This document shows positions 9,363 through 18,253 of a stretch of DNA of 64,000 bases, piece by piece (position 1 is the stretch's first letter; each line of letters starts with the position of its first letter). A program made the position numbers and the translations under genes. The notes under the pieces are model-generated. The model saw only the letters and a list, made by a program, of their open reading frames with translations, had not been told where the DNA came from and ran no database searches. This DNA comes from CAWARU01 sp963805795 (GTDB taxonomy: Bacteria; Pseudomonadota; Gammaproteobacteria; UBA6186; Azoamicaceae): positions 248,001 to 312,000 of the forward strand of contig CAWDVG010000004.1 in the NCBI GenBank assembly GCA_963805795.1, given 5' to 3'.

Positions 9363-9834
9363 AGGGTTCCAGTATATTAACGTCAATTTGAAAAAAGCAT
9401 TACATGACGAGTCAGAGCAAATAAGAAAGTCATTTTACCAAATCCAAATAACGAAAGGAATAGAATACGCGATCTGTTTGAAGTTTTTAGGGCCAAACAC
9501 AGGAGAAATGGTCACTTAATAAGTAATGTTTTTATTGTTTTAGACAAATAAGTCAGCCAACAAAGTTTATGGTATTGTTAGTGTATATCCCCTATTAGCT
9601 TTGAATAATTTATGGAATGACCCTACTCTATATCCTATACAAATTATTACAGACTCTCAAAATGAAATACTTTTGTCAATACTGTAATTTAAATCAGTTC
9701 GTCTCAAAAAAATATCTTTACATTTATTCGTGTCTCATCACAAATCAAGGTGACATAGTCTCGATAATTGTATTCATGACAAATTTTACTTAAGATATCC
9801 AATTTGCAATATCATCAATACCAAGGGGTTCCTT
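9363..9834. other. Intergenic, no gene recognised
   Basis: A 472-bp AT-rich gap between divergent genes. It presumably holds promoters for the PAS-LuxR gene and the sulfotransferase gene. Short open frames occur, such as one ending GPNTGEMVT near 9518, but none has a ribosome site or recognisable family. Confidence 0.4.
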
Positions 9835-11121
9835 ATGTCTGTTCCCTCAGAAAATCTAACCGTTCAAAGCGCCTCTCCAAAACCAATTGATAAAAGAAAC
9901 CGTTCATTTGCCAGTCAAAAGTTAGTACTACTTAGACCTTTGACATTTGCAAAACATATTGAACCTGCTTCAACTCTTATATTTCTTCATATCCCAAAAG
10001 CAGGTGGCACAAACGTGAGCTTCGTTTCTGAAGCTATTGAAAAAATTAACACGAATTTTAAATCTCATCGATTCTCGGTACCCAGAGTGTCCGATCAATC
10101 TCCTAATCGGATTGTCGAAGACTGGAGAGGAGGAATGCAGTCGGCAGAAGTCACATTAAAATCCAACCCTGATTTTTGCAAAAATATCCAATTTATAAGA
10201 GGTCATTTTCCTTTTGGTATACATGTTCTTATTAAGAAACCAGCACGGTATATTGCTTTAATACGAAACCCCATTGAAAGAGAATTATCTGCCACCAATT
10301 TTGATTATCAACGTGGCTATGTTGATGAGGCTTCCGCTCAGAAATATTTATTAGAGCAATCCATCGATAATCCACAAACAAGATTATTGGCAGGATCTGC
10401 ATCTATGTCTGGTGCCTGTACTGTAGCAACGTTGGCAAAAGCTAAAGAGAATATTGAAACTCATTTCTTATTGGTTGGGATCACGGAAGAAACGAATGAT
10501 TTTATTCAAGTCCTAGCTTCCATTCAAAATTGGGGACCCATAGCTTTATGTAAAGCACAGGTAACTGGCGAAAAGGTATTTCAAAAGGAATCCGCCGAAT
10601 TGGTTAAAGCTTTGTCAGAAAAACATGCTATTGATATGCAACTTTATAATTGGGTGAAAGATCGTTGGCATAAATGGAAAGCGGCTATGGTGAAGTCGGA
10701 ACCTAATAGCAATAATACTTTATCTAAAATTCTTTGTATTAAGGCAAGTTTTGCAGCCCATAAAACACCTGAGCTATTATCTATCCCAGAAATTGAAGCT
10801 TACAATAGGTGTGTTTCAGATGAATTGTTAGCGTTAACTCAAACCTTCAGCAATCTTCCCACAGGAATGCTAGGCGTTGCTGTTGTAGAACAACCCACCG
10901 TGGCATATATTCAAAGTTTAAGAGATATGCTAAATAGATACATCCCGCCGTTAGCACAAAACTTAGATAAGTCAACTACTCCTATTATATTGGACTTTCT
11001 GTTTTCTAATCAAACACCAGATCACACCGGAAAACCAGAAGATTGTTCCTCAACGGCCGCGATAACCACAATGGTTAAATCATTAGGCAGCAACACCAAA
11101 TCAATTTTCTATAGCCCTTAA
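9835..11121 (+). CDS. Sulfotransferase-family protein
   Basis: A 428-aa protein. IFLHIPKAGGT (about 49-59) is the 5'-phosphosulfate-binding loop that binds PAPS. ALIRNPIERELS (about 140-151) is the 3'-phosphate-binding region with the conserved Arg and Ser. Between them, RGHFPFGIH resembles the Sulfotransfer_2 family of carbohydrate sulfotransferases. The C-terminal 170 residues are not recognisable. The acceptor cannot be told from sequence. The methyltransferase gene follows after 64 nt in the same direction, so the two may form a small operon for modifying a secondary metabolite or surface glycan. Confidence 0.75.
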   Translation: MSVPSENLTVQSASPKPIDKRNRSFASQKLVLLRPLTFAKHIEPASTLIFLHIPKAGGTNVSFVSEAIEKINTNFKSHRFSVPRVSDQSPNRIVEDWRGGMQSAEVTLKSNPDFCKNIQFIRGHFPFGIHVLIKKPARYIALIRNPIERELSATNFDYQRGYVDEASAQKYLLEQSIDNPQTRLLAGSASMSGACTVATLAKAKENIETHFLLVGITEETNDFIQVLASIQNWGPIALCKAQVTGEKVFQKESAELVKALSEKHAIDMQLYNWVKDRWHKWKAAMVKSEPNSNNTLSKILCIKASFAAHKTPELLSIPEIEAYNRCVSDELLALTQTFSNLPTGMLGVAVVEQPTVAYIQSLRDMLNRYIPPLAQNLDKSTTPIILDFLFSNQTPDHTGKPEDCSSTAAITTMVKSLGSNTKSIFYSP

Positions 11122-11185
11122 TCGTGTTGACATTATTGATGACTACATCTAATATCGTGTGAAAAACTCATAGCGAGGACTTAAA

Positions 11186-11929
11186 ATGGGAAATCGAAAA
11201 CTTTTATTGGCGTCGGTAAGGCAAGGGAACTATGCACATGCAGGTGAAGAAGAGGCTATAGAGTTAGCCATGGGATTATTGCCCAAGAAACCAGAACAAA
11301 CATTGTTAGATGTAGGTTGCGGCTTAGGTGGTACAGCCTATTACATTCAGCAACATGGCTGGGGGGAAGTGAGTGGTATTGATATTGATCCCGAAGTTTT
11401 AGCTCAAGCAAAAAAGTTTTACCCCAATCTTTCATTGTCTCTTTGTGATGCCAACCATGTTACAGAGCTTTTTCTAAAGCCTTCTTTTGATGCTGTGTAT
11501 AGTTTTAATGCCTTTTTTTGTTTTTTAGAGCAAGAAAATGTATTAGTAAAGCTTAACCAAATTGCAAAAAACAGTGCTGATTTAATTATCTTTGATTATG
11601 CTAGTCCAGATGTTTTTTCTAAACCTAGTTTTTTTCATAATTCAACTGGGAAATCTACTTCTTCGGTCTTTTCCCCTATTAATCTTCGCACCATTGAATT
11701 TTTGTTAGATAAAACAGGTTGGCGTCTCCAACAAATAATTGATTTGGAACAACAATATAAAAACTGGTATGAAACCTTAGTCATAAAAATGGATGCTCAA
11801 AAGAGTCATTTAATAACTAGCTTTGGGGAGGTTACCTTTAATGATTTATTTGAAAGTTATCGTCGATTATTAGACGCCCTTCATCACAAAGAAATTACCG
11901 GGGTGATTTTACATGCAAAGAAAAAATGA
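11186..11929 (+). CDS. SAM-dependent methyltransferase (class I)
   Basis: A 247-aa protein with a Rossmann methyltransferase fold. Motif I LLDVGCGLGGTA is at about residues 40-51, the acidic end of strand 2 is GIDIDPE (about 66-72), motif II is LSLCDANHV, and motif IV is FDAVYSFNAFF. A GAGGAC ribosome site precedes the ATG. The substrate is not evident; the general form is like UbiE/Coq5 or small-molecule methylases. It lies just downstream of the sulfotransferase gene and is probably co-transcribed. Confidence 0.82.
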   Translation: MGNRKLLLASVRQGNYAHAGEEEAIELAMGLLPKKPEQTLLDVGCGLGGTAYYIQQHGWGEVSGIDIDPEVLAQAKKFYPNLSLSLCDANHVTELFLKPSFDAVYSFNAFFCFLEQENVLVKLNQIAKNSADLIIFDYASPDVFSKPSFFHNSTGKSTSSVFSPINLRTIEFLLDKTGWRLQQIIDLEQQYKNWYETLVIKMDAQKSHLITSFGEVTFNDLFESYRRLLDALHHKEITGVILHAKKK

Positions 11930-12122
11930 ACTAGATGTACCGCCTATAGCCTCAAATTTCAAAAAGATAACGACATGAACATGTCTGCAGACCTTCAATC
12001 TCACTTTTTTCATATCTAGAAAATTTGACAATCTTGTTAAATTTTATTAGCATACCCAAGTATTTGGATTAATTTTTCCCATTTGCGCGTTACTATACAT
12101 CCCACTCAGGAAGCATTAATTA

Positions 12123-12812
12123 ATGACCGTTACAATGAATAGAAACATTAAACCACCCATCATTACGGGAGATTCCAAAAATATTATTGAGATTGCAGAT
12201 AATAGTACTCTAGAGCATATAATTAAAAAAAATCGATTTATTAATCACGTAACAGGACAAAAAAGATATATTATTACGGGCGGCCCAGGTGCTGGAAAAA
12301 CATCAATTATCAATAGACTTGCCGAATCTGGTTACCTATGTATGCCAGAAGCAGCAACGGAAGTAATCAATCATGGAATTGAAGGCGGCAATCAACATCC
12401 CTGGAAAGATGAAGACTATCATATTAAAATGTATCAATTGATTATAAAAAAGCAACTAGAAGCTCAAAATTCACCTGCTCCCATTGTATTTTTTGATAGA
12501 GGCCATCTAGATGGAATTTCATACATTCTCCTACAAAAACGAAAACTGTTTAAATATGTACTAGATTGTGTGCAAGCTTCATTCGATTGTAATTTTTTCC
12601 AAAGATATGTCTTTTTTATAGAAAACTTAGGCTTTGTAGTCCCAAGCCCCGCGCGTACAGAATCTATTTATGAATCTTTACAAAAATCAGAATGTCTTAA
12701 GAATAATTATCGAGCTTTAGGTTATGAACTTATCCATATACCCCCTGGCTCCGTTGATATACGAAGTCAAAAAATCATTAACTATATTGAGCAGTTTAGC
12801 AGTCAAGAATAA
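12123..12812 (+). CDS. AAA_28-type P-loop ATPase/kinase, paralogue
   Basis: A 229-aa protein. The Walker A motif GGPGAGKTS is at residues 53-61, preceded by RYIIT; VFFDRGHLDG is near residues 122-131. Residues 1-45 are an extra N-terminal segment absent from the relative at 431-988. Shared features (GGPGxGKTSIIN, GYLC, then a conserved WKD and FFDRG) show the two belong to one AAA_28 subfamily. Substrate unknown. Confidence 0.75.
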   Translation: MTVTMNRNIKPPIITGDSKNIIEIADNSTLEHIIKKNRFINHVTGQKRYIITGGPGAGKTSIINRLAESGYLCMPEAATEVINHGIEGGNQHPWKDEDYHIKMYQLIIKKQLEAQNSPAPIVFFDRGHLDGISYILLQKRKLFKYVLDCVQASFDCNFFQRYVFFIENLGFVVPSPARTESIYESLQKSECLKNNYRALGYELIHIPPGSVDIRSQKIINYIEQFSSQE

Positions 12813-12906
12813 ACCACAAATCATACAATAAACAAGATAACCTATGATTTGACAATATCGCTGAATCTGATTAGCATCTCCATATTAGTCATTGTTATGA
12901 TACAGC

Positions 12907-13317
12907 CTACAACCCTTTCTGGTCATAAAAATTTGTAAAATCATCTGAAAGTAAGCTTCTTGCTTCTTCAACTCTAGTCCACCTGAATTCACTATGCTCT
13001 GGGCTTAAAATAATTGGGGCTTCTTTTGTTATGCGGCAGGTATGATAATAAAATATGAGGCCAATCGTTTGATCGTTTACTGGAAATTTAATTGAAGTCA
13101 AATAAAGCCCATGTGAAATAATATCATCTAAAGCCATTAACCCAGTTTCCTCTCTAATTTCTCTATACAATGTATCCTGCACCCTCTCTCCTTCTTGAAT
13201 TCTTCCACCTGGGAGATCCCAATAATCCCTGCCAGAACGTTTGAGGATTAAAATATGATTGTTAGGATTATAAATAATAGCTTTGACACCAATGTGATAT
13301 AGTTGTTCGTTTTTCAC
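12907..13317 (-). CDS. Nudix hydrolase
   Basis: A 136-aa protein with a perfect Nudix box at residues 38-60: G-x5-E-x7-REIREETGL. The Glu residues of REIREE bind the metal. It cleaves a nucleoside diphosphate linked to another moiety; the exact substrate is unknown. Its ATG overlaps the end of the upstream HAD gene (13,314-13,317 shared), which indicates translational coupling. Confidence 0.9.
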   Translation of the reverse strand: MKNEQLYHIGVKAIIYNPNNHILILKRSGRDYWDLPGGRIQEGERVQDTLYREIREETGLMALDDIISHGLYLTSIKFPVNDQTIGLIFYYHTCRITKEAPIILSPEHSEFRWTRVEEARSLLSDDFTNFYDQKGL

Positions 13318-14039
13318 ACATTTCTCCCTATTGTAAAATAGTAAAATATATCCTCTGAAAACTCATGAATTACTTGATGGGCATCTTTAAAATCTTGTTT
13401 CATGGTGTATTCATTTGGAATTGCGATAACAGTCATATTAGCCTTGTATGCAGCCTCTACACCTGCAGCCGTATCTTCGAAAACAAGACATTTTTTAGGA
13501 TCCACATTTAACCACTCTGCTAGTCTGGTATAAATATAGGGTTTGGGTTTATTCACGCCGTCTAGATCTTGGATATCTTGCAAATGATCATGACCCGAAA
13601 TTACTTTATCAAAAGCATTACTTAAACCGATTTGGTTTAAGTTTATATTGATTTCATCTAGAGGGGCTGATGAGGCCAATCCCAACTTAAAATTGAGAAT
13701 ATTTTTTTGTTTTGACAGCTCTTTTACTACGTTAACAGCCGGTAGAATTGCTGATATACCGTTTTTTTGTTGAATTTGGTATAGTTTATTCTTCTCTTGA
13801 ATAATATCTAAATCATTTTTGATGTCACTTTCTTTGTATTTCTTTATTTCTTTTAGGATATTTCTGGAAGTTTGGCCCACTAAAGGCAGATAATCTTGTA
13901 GAGTAAAATTTATGCCGTATTTTTTGAGCGCGTCTCTCCAAGCTCGATATTTTAAATGTTCCGAGTTAACTAAAACTCCATCACAATCAAATATGATGGC
14001 TTCAACAATAGCCTTTTCCTTTCTTTTATCACGCAACAT
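13314..14039 (-). CDS. HAD hydrolase, beta-phosphoglucomutase/phosphatase-like
   Basis: A 241-aa protein. Motif I is FDCDGVLVNSE (nucleophile Asp18, acid/base Asp20), motif II is LASSAPLDE (the Ser), and motif III is KPKPYIYTRLAEWLNVDPKKCLVFED, with the Lys and the acidic pair. The alpha-helical C1 cap suits small phosphosugars or nucleotides. It is the first gene of a two-gene leftward operon with the Nudix hydrolase (4-nt overlap). Together they may form a house-cleaning pair, with the Nudix enzyme releasing a monophosphate that the HAD enzyme dephosphorylates (inference). Confidence 0.87.
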   Translation of the reverse strand: MLRDKRKEKAIVEAIIFDCDGVLVNSEHLKYRAWRDALKKYGINFTLQDYLPLVGQTSRNILKEIKKYKESDIKNDLDIIQEKNKLYQIQQKNGISAILPAVNVVKELSKQKNILNFKLGLASSAPLDEININLNQIGLSNAFDKVISGHDHLQDIQDLDGVNKPKPYIYTRLAEWLNVDPKKCLVFEDTAAGVEAAYKANMTVIAIPNEYTMKQDFKDAHQVIHEFSEDIFYYFTIGRNV

Positions 14040-14250
14040 ACATCTAAGAGGACAATATATATCAGCTCAAAAAACCGGTAGCAAATGATATCTACCAGCA
14101 TAAGTCTTTGTACAACCAATCATACTCATTATAAGGGTATGCCTCTTGAAAATCATAGTCCCCCTTATTTATCCTAAAAATTCTGATACAATACACGCAA
14201 GCTATGGTTCGTTTAATCACTTCAAGTACGGAAATATCGGGGAGTACATA

Positions 14251-14406
14251 ATGGTTACTAGAATTTTCATTTGCCTCATTTTAAGTTTTATTAGTTGCAC
14301 AGCTTATTCAAAGGTAATATTAATCACTGGTGCCAGTGGCGATATTGGTTTAGCGCTAGCAAAACACTTTGCCAATAATCGTGATACAGTTATATGCCAT
14401 CCCTGA
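14251..14406 (+). pseudogene. Short-chain dehydrogenase N-terminus with signal peptide, truncated
   Basis: The ATG at 14,251 has a GGGGAG ribosome site. Translation gives a signal-peptide-like start (MVTRIFICLILSFISCTAYS) and then the SDR cofactor site VILITGASGDIGLALAKHF (TGxxxGIG). The frame fails after about 50 residues near 14,390, where it runs directly into alpha/beta-hydrolase sequence in another frame. Only the first beta-alpha-beta unit of the SDR is left. An exported SDR would be unusual. Confidence 0.7.
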
Positions 14407-14620
14407 ATTTATTCAGTTAGTAAAAATGTTCAACATTCCAAGTCTACTTGTGATTGGCGATACTGACAGCGTGGTTTCGCCTGCCGTAGACACAGATTTG
14501 CAACATATGAATCCTTAATTGCAGGTCCAATCAACCCAGAATGCGGGCCACGGGATCCATTATGATCAGCCTGATCAGTTTGCAGCTATCGTCAAAGTCT
14601 TTCTAAATTCATTAACTTAA
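14393..14620 (+). pseudogene. Alpha/beta hydrolase C-terminal remnant
   Basis: The frame from TAT at 14,393 reads IPEFIQLVKMFNIPSLLVIG, then DTDSVVSPAV (catalytic Asp region), an in-frame TAA, then NAGHGIHYDQPDQFAAIVKV (catalytic His region), and stops at 14,618-14,620. The Asp-to-His spacing and the FxxIVxxFL end are those of an alpha/beta hydrolase. The nucleophile half is absent. It abuts the SDR fragment, so a deletion fused two formerly separate genes. Confidence 0.75.
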
Positions 14621-14690
14621 TACACCGCATATAGCTCTCACAATTAACAACCTTGAAATTTTGAGTAATAAGCATATATGCTATTTTCTC

Positions 14691-15278
14691 CTAGAAAATT
14701 CTTGAGAAATCAAAAATCTCCCTTAAAACTTGTTTGTCGAAAATTGAGTTTTGAGACATTTTCAATAAAGAGCTCACTTCTCCATTTTCGTCTACGCCTG
14801 CCTTCGGATGAAATCCCATTAAAAAAACAAATCGTTGCTTATTTTCTTCGATCAGCATTGCCTTTTGCTGCTTATATTTTAATATCTGATCTTCACATTC
14901 CTGCTTTTCTTTTTTAAAGTTACCCCACAACGTGTCAAATAAAAGCATATTACCTCTGCGTCCTGCTCGCTCAGTATCCATCCATACTTGTTTTTCGAGC
15001 ATAATAATTTTATTTTTAAGAAAAGTAATTTGTTCCTCTAATTGTAATAACGAGGGTCGCTTTAACATTTTAATGGACGGGAGCATTTCTTCTTCATCTG
15101 AAGCTTTAAATAACAATTCCAATTTTTCTTTTACATCTTTTTCTTCAGTATTTTGTTTAACTGGCACCGCTCCTTTCCTTTGCATCCATAATAATTCGTC
15201 ATTAAGAGCGCTTATTACAGCCGGATTGAAAGAATGTGCGCCATGAAGACTTTTTTCAATTTCATCAAAGTTTTTCAT
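14691..15278 (-). CDS. Coiled-coil protein of unknown function
   Basis: A 195-aa, highly charged protein. Residues about 75-150 (SLLQLEEQITFLKNKIIMLEKQ... EKQECEDQILKYKQQKAML) are predicted coiled coil by heptad pattern. No signal peptide or membrane span. A strong GAGGAGGT ribosome site sits just before the ATG, which makes this a real gene. It lies downstream of the arginine transporter operon in the same direction, 31 nt after its last gene, so it may be co-transcribed. I do not recognise a family. Confidence 0.65.
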   Translation of the reverse strand: MKNFDEIEKSLHGAHSFNPAVISALNDELLWMQRKGAVPVKQNTEEKDVKEKLELLFKASDEEEMLPSIKMLKRPSLLQLEEQITFLKNKIIMLEKQVWMDTERAGRRGNMLLFDTLWGNFKKEKQECEDQILKYKQQKAMLIEENKQRFVFLMGFHPKAGVDENGEVSSLLKMSQNSIFDKQVLREIFDFSRIF

Positions 15279-15309
15279 AAGTACCTCCTCAAGTAAATTA
15301 GAATAATGA

Positions 15310-15969
15310 TCAAATAATGCATCTTGTATTAGCAGTTTTCCTTATAAGGTGTAATATTGTCACCAGAAGCCAGGCCATCATTAGATAAATTACCGCGGCA
15401 ATCATTAACACCTCGAATGTTTTATAATGAGTTGATATTATTTGTCTTGTCGCCCCCATGAGATCCATTAATGTAATCGTGCTTGCAAGACTTGTACTTT
15501 TAAGCACCATGATGGTTTCGTTTGAATAAGCTGGCCAAATGTTAGATAATGCTCTGGGCAATAAAATATAACGCATGGTTTGATAAAATGTTAGGTTCAA
15601 CGTTTTGCATACCTCAACTTCACCCAAAGGGATAGAATGTATAGCCTTATCTAGCAATACGGTGGTATAAGCGCTGCTATTTAATGCCAGAGCAATGGTG
15701 GCGCAGCAAAATGGTTCTTTTAAAACAGGCCAAAATAGACTATTTCTTATCCATTCGAATTCAGCAGCGCCATAATATAACAGAAAAATTTGTACAAGCA
15801 GTGGGACCCCTCTAGAAAAAGAGATGAAAATGTTAATTGGCATGCTGAAAATTTTTCTTTTGGTGGCTAATAAATAAGAGAAAGTAACTGAAAGACAAAA
15901 GCCAATGCTAAGAGCAAGAATTGCTAGCCCCAAACTTAATACAGCGCCTTCATATAATTCTTTAATCAT
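15310..15969 (-). CDS. artM: Amino-acid (arginine) ABC transporter permease 2
   Basis: A 219-aa polar amino acid permease of the HisM/ArtM type with about five membrane spans. The EAA loop around residues 130-160 (GEVEVCKTLNLTFYQTMRYILLPRALSNIWPAYSNE) contacts the ATPase. Its start overlaps the preceding permease by 8 nt. Last gene of the four-gene uptake operon. The arginine assignment comes from the ARG boxes and adjacent argR, not from the permease itself. Confidence 0.82.
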   Translation of the reverse strand: MIKELYEGAVLSLGLAILALSIGFCLSVTFSYLLATKRKIFSMPINIFISFSRGVPLLVQIFLLYYGAAEFEWIRNSLFWPVLKEPFCCATIALALNSSAYTTVLLDKAIHSIPLGEVEVCKTLNLTFYQTMRYILLPRALSNIWPAYSNETIMVLKSTSLASTITLMDLMGATRQIISTHYKTFEVLMIAAVIYLMMAWLLVTILHLIRKTANTRCII

Positions 15970-16618
15970 AGGTTTTTTCCTTTTTTAGAAATTTTTCAAA
16001 AATAAATGTTAAACCAAGGTAAACACAAGACATCAAGATATAATATTTAAACGGCTCTTGTGTGTTGTGAATAATTATTTGTGTTCTACTCATTAAATCA
16101 TATCCACCTATTAATGAGATTAATACTGTATCTTTTAATAAAATAAGCCATAAGCTTCCTAATCCAGGCAAAGCATAATTCCAAAGCTTAGGCCAAATAA
16201 TATGATAAAAGGTTTGAAATTTTGTTAAACCCAAAATCAGGGAAACTTCTATTTCACCTTTTACAATTTGCGAGCTTGCCGATTGGAATATCTTGGCGGC
16301 ATAGGCAGAAAAAATGATTGAAAGTGCAATAGTTCCTGCTAGAAAACTTGGGATCTCAACTTCAGCATTAAAAATGTATGATAAAATTGCACTGCATCCA
16401 AAATAAATTAAAAACAAGATCAATATTTCAGGAAGGCTTCTCACAATTAAACAAAAATTCATCACACAATTTTTAATGAATGAACATTTACTTTGATCCC
16501 AAGCAAAAAAAAGAATAATTCCTAATGGTAACCCAAAGCAACATGAAACACCTGCCAATAATAGCGTTTCAAATGTTCCTTGAATTAGCATAATTACAAC
16601 ATCGTATGGCATTGTCAT
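15962..16618 (-). CDS. artQ: Amino-acid (arginine) ABC transporter permease 1
   Basis: About 218 aa from the ATG at 16,618, which directly follows the TAA of the binding-protein gene (TAA-A-ATG). The longer frame to 16,675 would overlap that gene by 56 nt and is less likely. It is a HisQ/ArtQ-like inner-membrane permease. Its EAA motif GEIEVSLILGLTKFQTFYHI is followed by WPKLWNYALPGLGSLW. It forms the heteromeric channel with the downstream permease. Confidence 0.82.
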   Translation of the reverse strand: MTMPYDVVIMLIQGTFETLLLAGVSCCFGLPLGIILFFAWDQSKCSFIKNCVMNFCLIVRSLPEILILFLIYFGCSAILSYIFNAEVEIPSFLAGTIALSIIFSAYAAKIFQSASSQIVKGEIEVSLILGLTKFQTFYHIIWPKLWNYALPGLGSLWLILLKDTVLISLIGGYDLMSRTQIIIHNTQEPFKYYILMSCVYLGLTFIFEKFLKKEKTYD

Positions 16619-16619
16619 T

Positions 16620-17387
16620 TTACTCAAAGTACTGTTGTTGAAGTTTCTGCAGACTTTCATCATGAACCATGTCATCTACAGCCGCATTTATTTTATCGAT
16701 TAATTCTTGCTCATTTTTTCTAACAGCAATTCCATTTCCTTCAGAAAATTCAAGAACTTCTTCTTTTTTCAAACTTAAATATTGGTAATCTTTGGCATTT
16801 GTATTTTTCTCCCAATATTTAAAGACAGGAATATCACCAAAAACTCCTTTAATTCGATTGTTTTTTAAATCTAAAAGAGCATCTTGGATGCTGGCATAGG
16901 TTTTTAGCTTTATATTGGGATGATGCTTCTTTAAATAATTTTCAAAGCCAGGCGTTCCCTTTTGTATGCCGACAATATCTATGTCCGAAAAGTTTCCATT
17001 AAAAATGAACCCAACTGGAGCTGCATATAATGGTTTCGAAAATAGCACCTGGTCTTTTCTTGCCTCAGTAATACCAACGCAACCATAAACAGCATCAATT
17101 TTCTTAGCCTGAAGACTTGGGAATAAACTATCAAAAGGTCTGTGATGAAATTCACAATCTATATTGGCTTTCTCACATATTTTTTTAACTAATTCAGTTT
17201 CAAAACCCCCAATATTCCCCTTGGCATCTATATTGACAAACGGAGGATAGGTTGCCTCGGTTGCAAACTTAATGATTTTTTTGGTTTGCACATTTGCCGT
17301 ATGATTTGAATCTTGCAACCCAAAACCCGCAGTTGTTATGCAACCCAATATCAAAACAATAAATAAATTCAATGTTATCTTTTTCAT
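16620..17387 (-). CDS. artJ: Arginine-type periplasmic binding protein
   Basis: A 255-aa family-3 solute-binding protein. The N-terminus MKKITLNLFIVLILGC ends in a possible lipobox (ILGC), so it may be a lipoprotein; otherwise a Sec signal. Family features are FATEATYPPFVNIDAKGNIGGFETELV, DAVYGCVGITEARKDQVLFSKP, and the hinge strand GTPGFENYL. Its start overlaps the ATPase gene stop by 4 nt (17,384-17,387). It delivers basic amino acids to the two permeases. Confidence 0.85.
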   Translation of the reverse strand: MKKITLNLFIVLILGCITTAGFGLQDSNHTANVQTKKIIKFATEATYPPFVNIDAKGNIGGFETELVKKICEKANIDCEFHHRPFDSLFPSLQAKKIDAVYGCVGITEARKDQVLFSKPLYAAPVGFIFNGNFSDIDIVGIQKGTPGFENYLKKHHPNIKLKTYASIQDALLDLKNNRIKGVFGDIPVFKYWEKNTNAKDYQYLSLKKEEVLEFSEGNGIAVRKNEQELIDKINAAVDDMVHDESLQKLQQQYFE

Positions 17388-18094
17388 GCTGGCTCCCCAT
17401 CTTGTGTTTCAAATAAATCATCAATGTTTTTTAAAAACTCTTTTAATCGAGGCGTTTGGCTCTTAATAAAACCATTTTCGCATTTTGCAGTTTCAATTAT
17501 GGAACCCTTGTCCAAAAATAAGATGTTGTTTGATGCCTTGCGTGCAAATTGAACATCATGCGTGATGACCAATATAATTTTCCCTTGTTTTGTTAGGGAT
17601 TGGATTATTTTTGCTATATTCTCAGTGTTTTCAGGATCAAGAGAAGATGTAGGTTCATCAAACATTAAAACATCTGGATCCATCATGAGAGCTCGAGCGA
17701 TGGCTACTCTTTGTTGTTCCCCTCCTGAGAGCCTTTCTGGATAAGCTTTAATCTTTCCATCGATTCCCAACATCAACAGTAATTCCCGCGCTTTTTGAGT
17801 GGCTTCCAGTTTTGATTTTTTTAAAACTTGCGTTGGTGCTAGGATAAGATTTTCAAGCACAGTCATATGCTTCCATAAATAAAATTGCTGAAAGATAAAA
17901 CCAATCTTTTTTTTATTTAAAATCACTTTGCCTGAGTCAGGGGTTTCTAAACCACATAAAATTCGAAAGAGGGTAGTTTTACCTGCCCCACTATTTCCTA
18001 AAATCGAAATAACGGAGCCCTCATGGGCTTCAAAGCTAATTCCTTCAAGCACCGGCTTCCCTTGGAAGCTGATCTCTAAGTTGCTCAACCGCAA
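17384..18094 (-). CDS. artP: Arginine ABC transporter ATPase
   Basis: A 236-aa GlnQ/ArtP-type ATPase. Walker A GNSGAGKTT is at 33-41, then Q-loop FQQFYLW, signature LSGGEQQRVAIARAL, Walker B VLMFDEPTSSLD and H-loop ITHD. No ATG is in frame near the 5' end. The TTG at 18,094 is the best start, since the ATG at 18,103 is out of frame. First gene of the operon that continues with the binding protein and two permeases. Its promoter should lie under the two ARG boxes at 18,119-18,156. Confidence 0.85.
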   Translation of the reverse strand: MRLSNLEISFQGKPVLEGISFEAHEGSVISILGNSGAGKTTLFRILCGLETPDSGKVILNKKKIGFIFQQFYLWKHMTVLENLILAPTQVLKKSKLEATQKARELLLMLGIDGKIKAYPERLSGGEQQRVAIARALMMDPDVLMFDEPTSSLDPENTENIAKIIQSLTKQGKIILVITHDVQFARKASNNILFLDKGSIIETAKCENGFIKSQTPRLKEFLKNIDDLFETQDGEPA

Positions 18095-18118
18095 TATTAT
18101 TCATATATACACCTATTA

Positions 18119-18156
18119 AATGAATATTTAATCATAAATATGATTATATATTCATA
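18119..18156. promoter_or_regulatory. Tandem ARG boxes (ArgR operator)
   Basis: Two 18-bp imperfect palindromes match the ARG-box consensus TGAATWWWWATTCA. Box 1 is TGAATATTTAATCA (18,121-18,134) and box 2 is TGATTATATATTCA (18,141-18,154), with centres 20 bp apart. They lie between the divergent art operon (start 18,094) and argR (start 18,254), closer to art. ArgR hexamers bind such pairs when arginine is present and repress uptake and biosynthesis genes. Confidence 0.85.
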
Positions 18157-18199
18157 TTTTGAAGTCTGTCAACACCTCAACTGAAAAAATGTCTATATT

Positions 18200-18228
18200 T
18201 TGAATGGTTGACTCTGTTAAACTATATA
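18200..18228 (+). promoter_or_regulatory. Candidate sigma-70 promoter of argR
   Basis: TTGAAT at 18,200-18,205, a 17-nt spacer, then TATATA at 18,223-18,228, about 25 nt before the argR ATG. It is outside the ARG boxes, so argR may be less tightly autoregulated than the transporter. Confidence 0.5.
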
Positions 18229-18253
18229 AATTAAGTACTTAGGATTTTTTTAT

